Of a DNA stretch of 64,000 bases, positions 63,304 through 64,000 are shown piece by piece. The translations under genes were made by a program, and so were the position numbers. Numbering within the stretch: the stretch's first letter is position 1; every line of letters starts with the position of its first letter. Origin of the DNA: Pseudomonas parasichuanensis. GTDB lineage: Bacteria > Pseudomonadota > Gammaproteobacteria > Pseudomonadales > Pseudomonadaceae. The DNA lies in the NCBI RefSeq assembly GCF_021601385.1, contig NZ_BQHO01000032.1, positions 1-64,000 on the forward strand. The letters run 5' to 3'. Below the pieces are notes generated by a model. That model worked only from the letters and a program-made list of their open reading frames with translations, had not been told where the DNA came from and did not search any database.

Positions 63304-63361
63304 GGCAATCTCCATTGTAGGCGCCGCCAACATGGCGGCCGGAAAGAGGGTGCTGCTTCAG

Positions 63362-63712
63362 TCATTCGAACAGGTGCTCGCGTTGCCCTGTTGCCAGGTA
63401 GTGCAGGTCTTGAATGGCCCACTGCTGATCAATGGTGAACAGCGGGTTGCAGGTGGTGCAGTGGCCAGCAATCTTGATGGCCTGGGACGACAGCGAGATG
63501 GATGGGTAGTCGCGAAGGCAAGACGGACATTGAACTGCGTGAACGCCGCAGCAACTGATGGCGGCGTCCTCGTCGTCATGCATGGATTTGCACGTCGGAC
63601 ACTCATAGATCTCATGGATATCCGGCTGGCAGCATTCCCGCGCGCCGTCTTCGTCGTCGTGGATTTCGTCGCAGGAGCTGCACTTGTAGAGTGTCCTGAT
63701 CTGAATCTTCAT
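63362..63712 (-). CDS. Multi zinc-ribbon protein with internal repeats (116 residues)
   Basis: Two tandem units, YKCSSCDEIHDDEDGARECC and YECPTCKSMHDDEDAAISCC, are followed by a third CPSC unit and a later CTTC. Each unit supplies a CxxC pair and a CC pair, so several zinc ions are probably bound. It looks like a duplicated phage zinc-finger protein; its partner is unknown. Confidence 0.7.
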   Translation of the reverse strand: MKIQIRTLYKCSSCDEIHDDEDGARECCQPDIHEIYECPTCKSMHDDEDAAISCCGVHAVQCPSCLRDYPSISLSSQAIKIAGHCTTCNPLFTIDQQWAIQDLHYLATGQREHLFE

Positions 63713-63727
63713 GAGGCCTCCATGCAT

Positions 63728-63767
63728 GCGCCGCCCTCGCCGGGGTGGCGTGATTCTTGGAAGTGGG
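63728..63767 (+). repeat. Intergenic repeat, copy 3
   Basis: GCGCCGCCCTCGCCGGGGTG followed by GCGTGATTCTTGGAAGTGGG is the partner of copy 2, preceded by ATGCATGC as at 61230. Confidence 0.65.
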
Positions 63768-63811
63768 CTATTGGTGTTCTGCCCGGCATGTGGTCGGGTC
63801 AGGAGTGACAC

Positions 63812-64000
63812 ATGCTTGCGCACGACATCGACTCGGATCTTATCAATGAGTTTTATGAGTACATCCAAGATGCGGATGTACGCGAAGCATTTATCTACCT
63901 AGCTGGCGCGTTCACCTGCATTCGCTCAGTCGAGTGGACCGTTAAAAATCAGGGAGAGGTTCGATCCGTCCGCATTTATCAAAATGGGAAACGGTATTTT
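63812..64000 (+). CDS. Hypothetical protein, partial (runs off the window)
   Basis: The visible 63 codons start MLAHDIDSDLINEFYEYIQD. AGGAG lies six bases before ATG 63812. No family can be named from this part. Confidence 0.55.
   Translation, partial: MLAHDIDSDLINEFYEYIQDADVREAFIYLAGAFTCIRSVEWTVKNQGEVRSVRIYQNGKRYF

Overview
The window looks like a chromosome segment of a Pseudomonas of the P. putida group. It is GC-rich and carries Pseudomonas-type REP palindromes between genes, a quinohemoprotein amine dehydrogenase (QHNDH) cluster, a fapABCDEF functional amyloid operon and a neighbouring chemoreceptor/uppP pair whose order I recall from P. putida. About the first 54.9 kb is host-type sequence; the last 9 kb is the integrase end of an inserted phage-like element. 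Family names come from reading the proteins and from memory of the families; no search was run. LAYOUT: (1) 1-466: the 5' end of an IS110-type transposase on the minus strand, a long imperfect inverted repeat upstream of it, and a REP palindrome. (2) 467-15948: amine catabolism. A sigma-54 activator, the QHNDH maturation genes qhpF (exporter), qhpE (protease) and qhpG (FAD monooxygenase), an outer-membrane porin and an aldehyde dehydrogenase on the minus strand, then the structural/maturation operon qhpA-qhpD-qhpC-qhpB and an acyl-CoA synthetase. Amine would be oxidised in the periplasm, the aldehyde oxidised to the acid, and the acid possibly activated to a CoA ester. Two divergent sigma-54-type promoters and an inverted repeat fit control by the activator. 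(3) 16058-23170: mobA, an RND efflux pair (no outer-membrane channel gene) and a divergent two-component system with a direct-repeat operator between them. (4) 23371-31726: a tightly overlapping wecB-nfrB-nfrA-ybcH-like operon followed by a membrane diguanylate cyclase, which looks like a complete c-di-GMP-controlled NGR/N4-receptor type polysaccharide system. (5) 31925-38295: a PACE efflux protein, an orphan type VI secretion adaptor/DUF3304 pair led by an undescribed 44-residue ORF, ilvA with an Ile/Thr-rich leader peptide and attenuator, and an LTA-synthase-like membrane sulfatase. (6) 38432-44060: the fap amyloid operon, with a sigma-54-type promoter and two 20-bp palindromes upstream. (7) 44127-54913: NAD-salvage kinase and PnuC, a Cache chemoreceptor, uppP, DUF1294, a YjbR protein, a LysR regulator divergent from azoR, an alpha/beta hydrolase, an MFS transporter and the ABC-F protein YbiT. 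(8) 54949-64000: integrase, excisionase-like gene, a chain of overlapping small phage-type ORFs, two tandem paralogous small genes, a broken C5-cytosine methyltransferase, an AT-rich three-gene cargo ending in a HEPN-motif protein, zinc-ribbon proteins and a repeated intergenic element. The AT-rich HEPN cargo (60288-62420) and the Nfr cluster are the best candidates for less-described systems.
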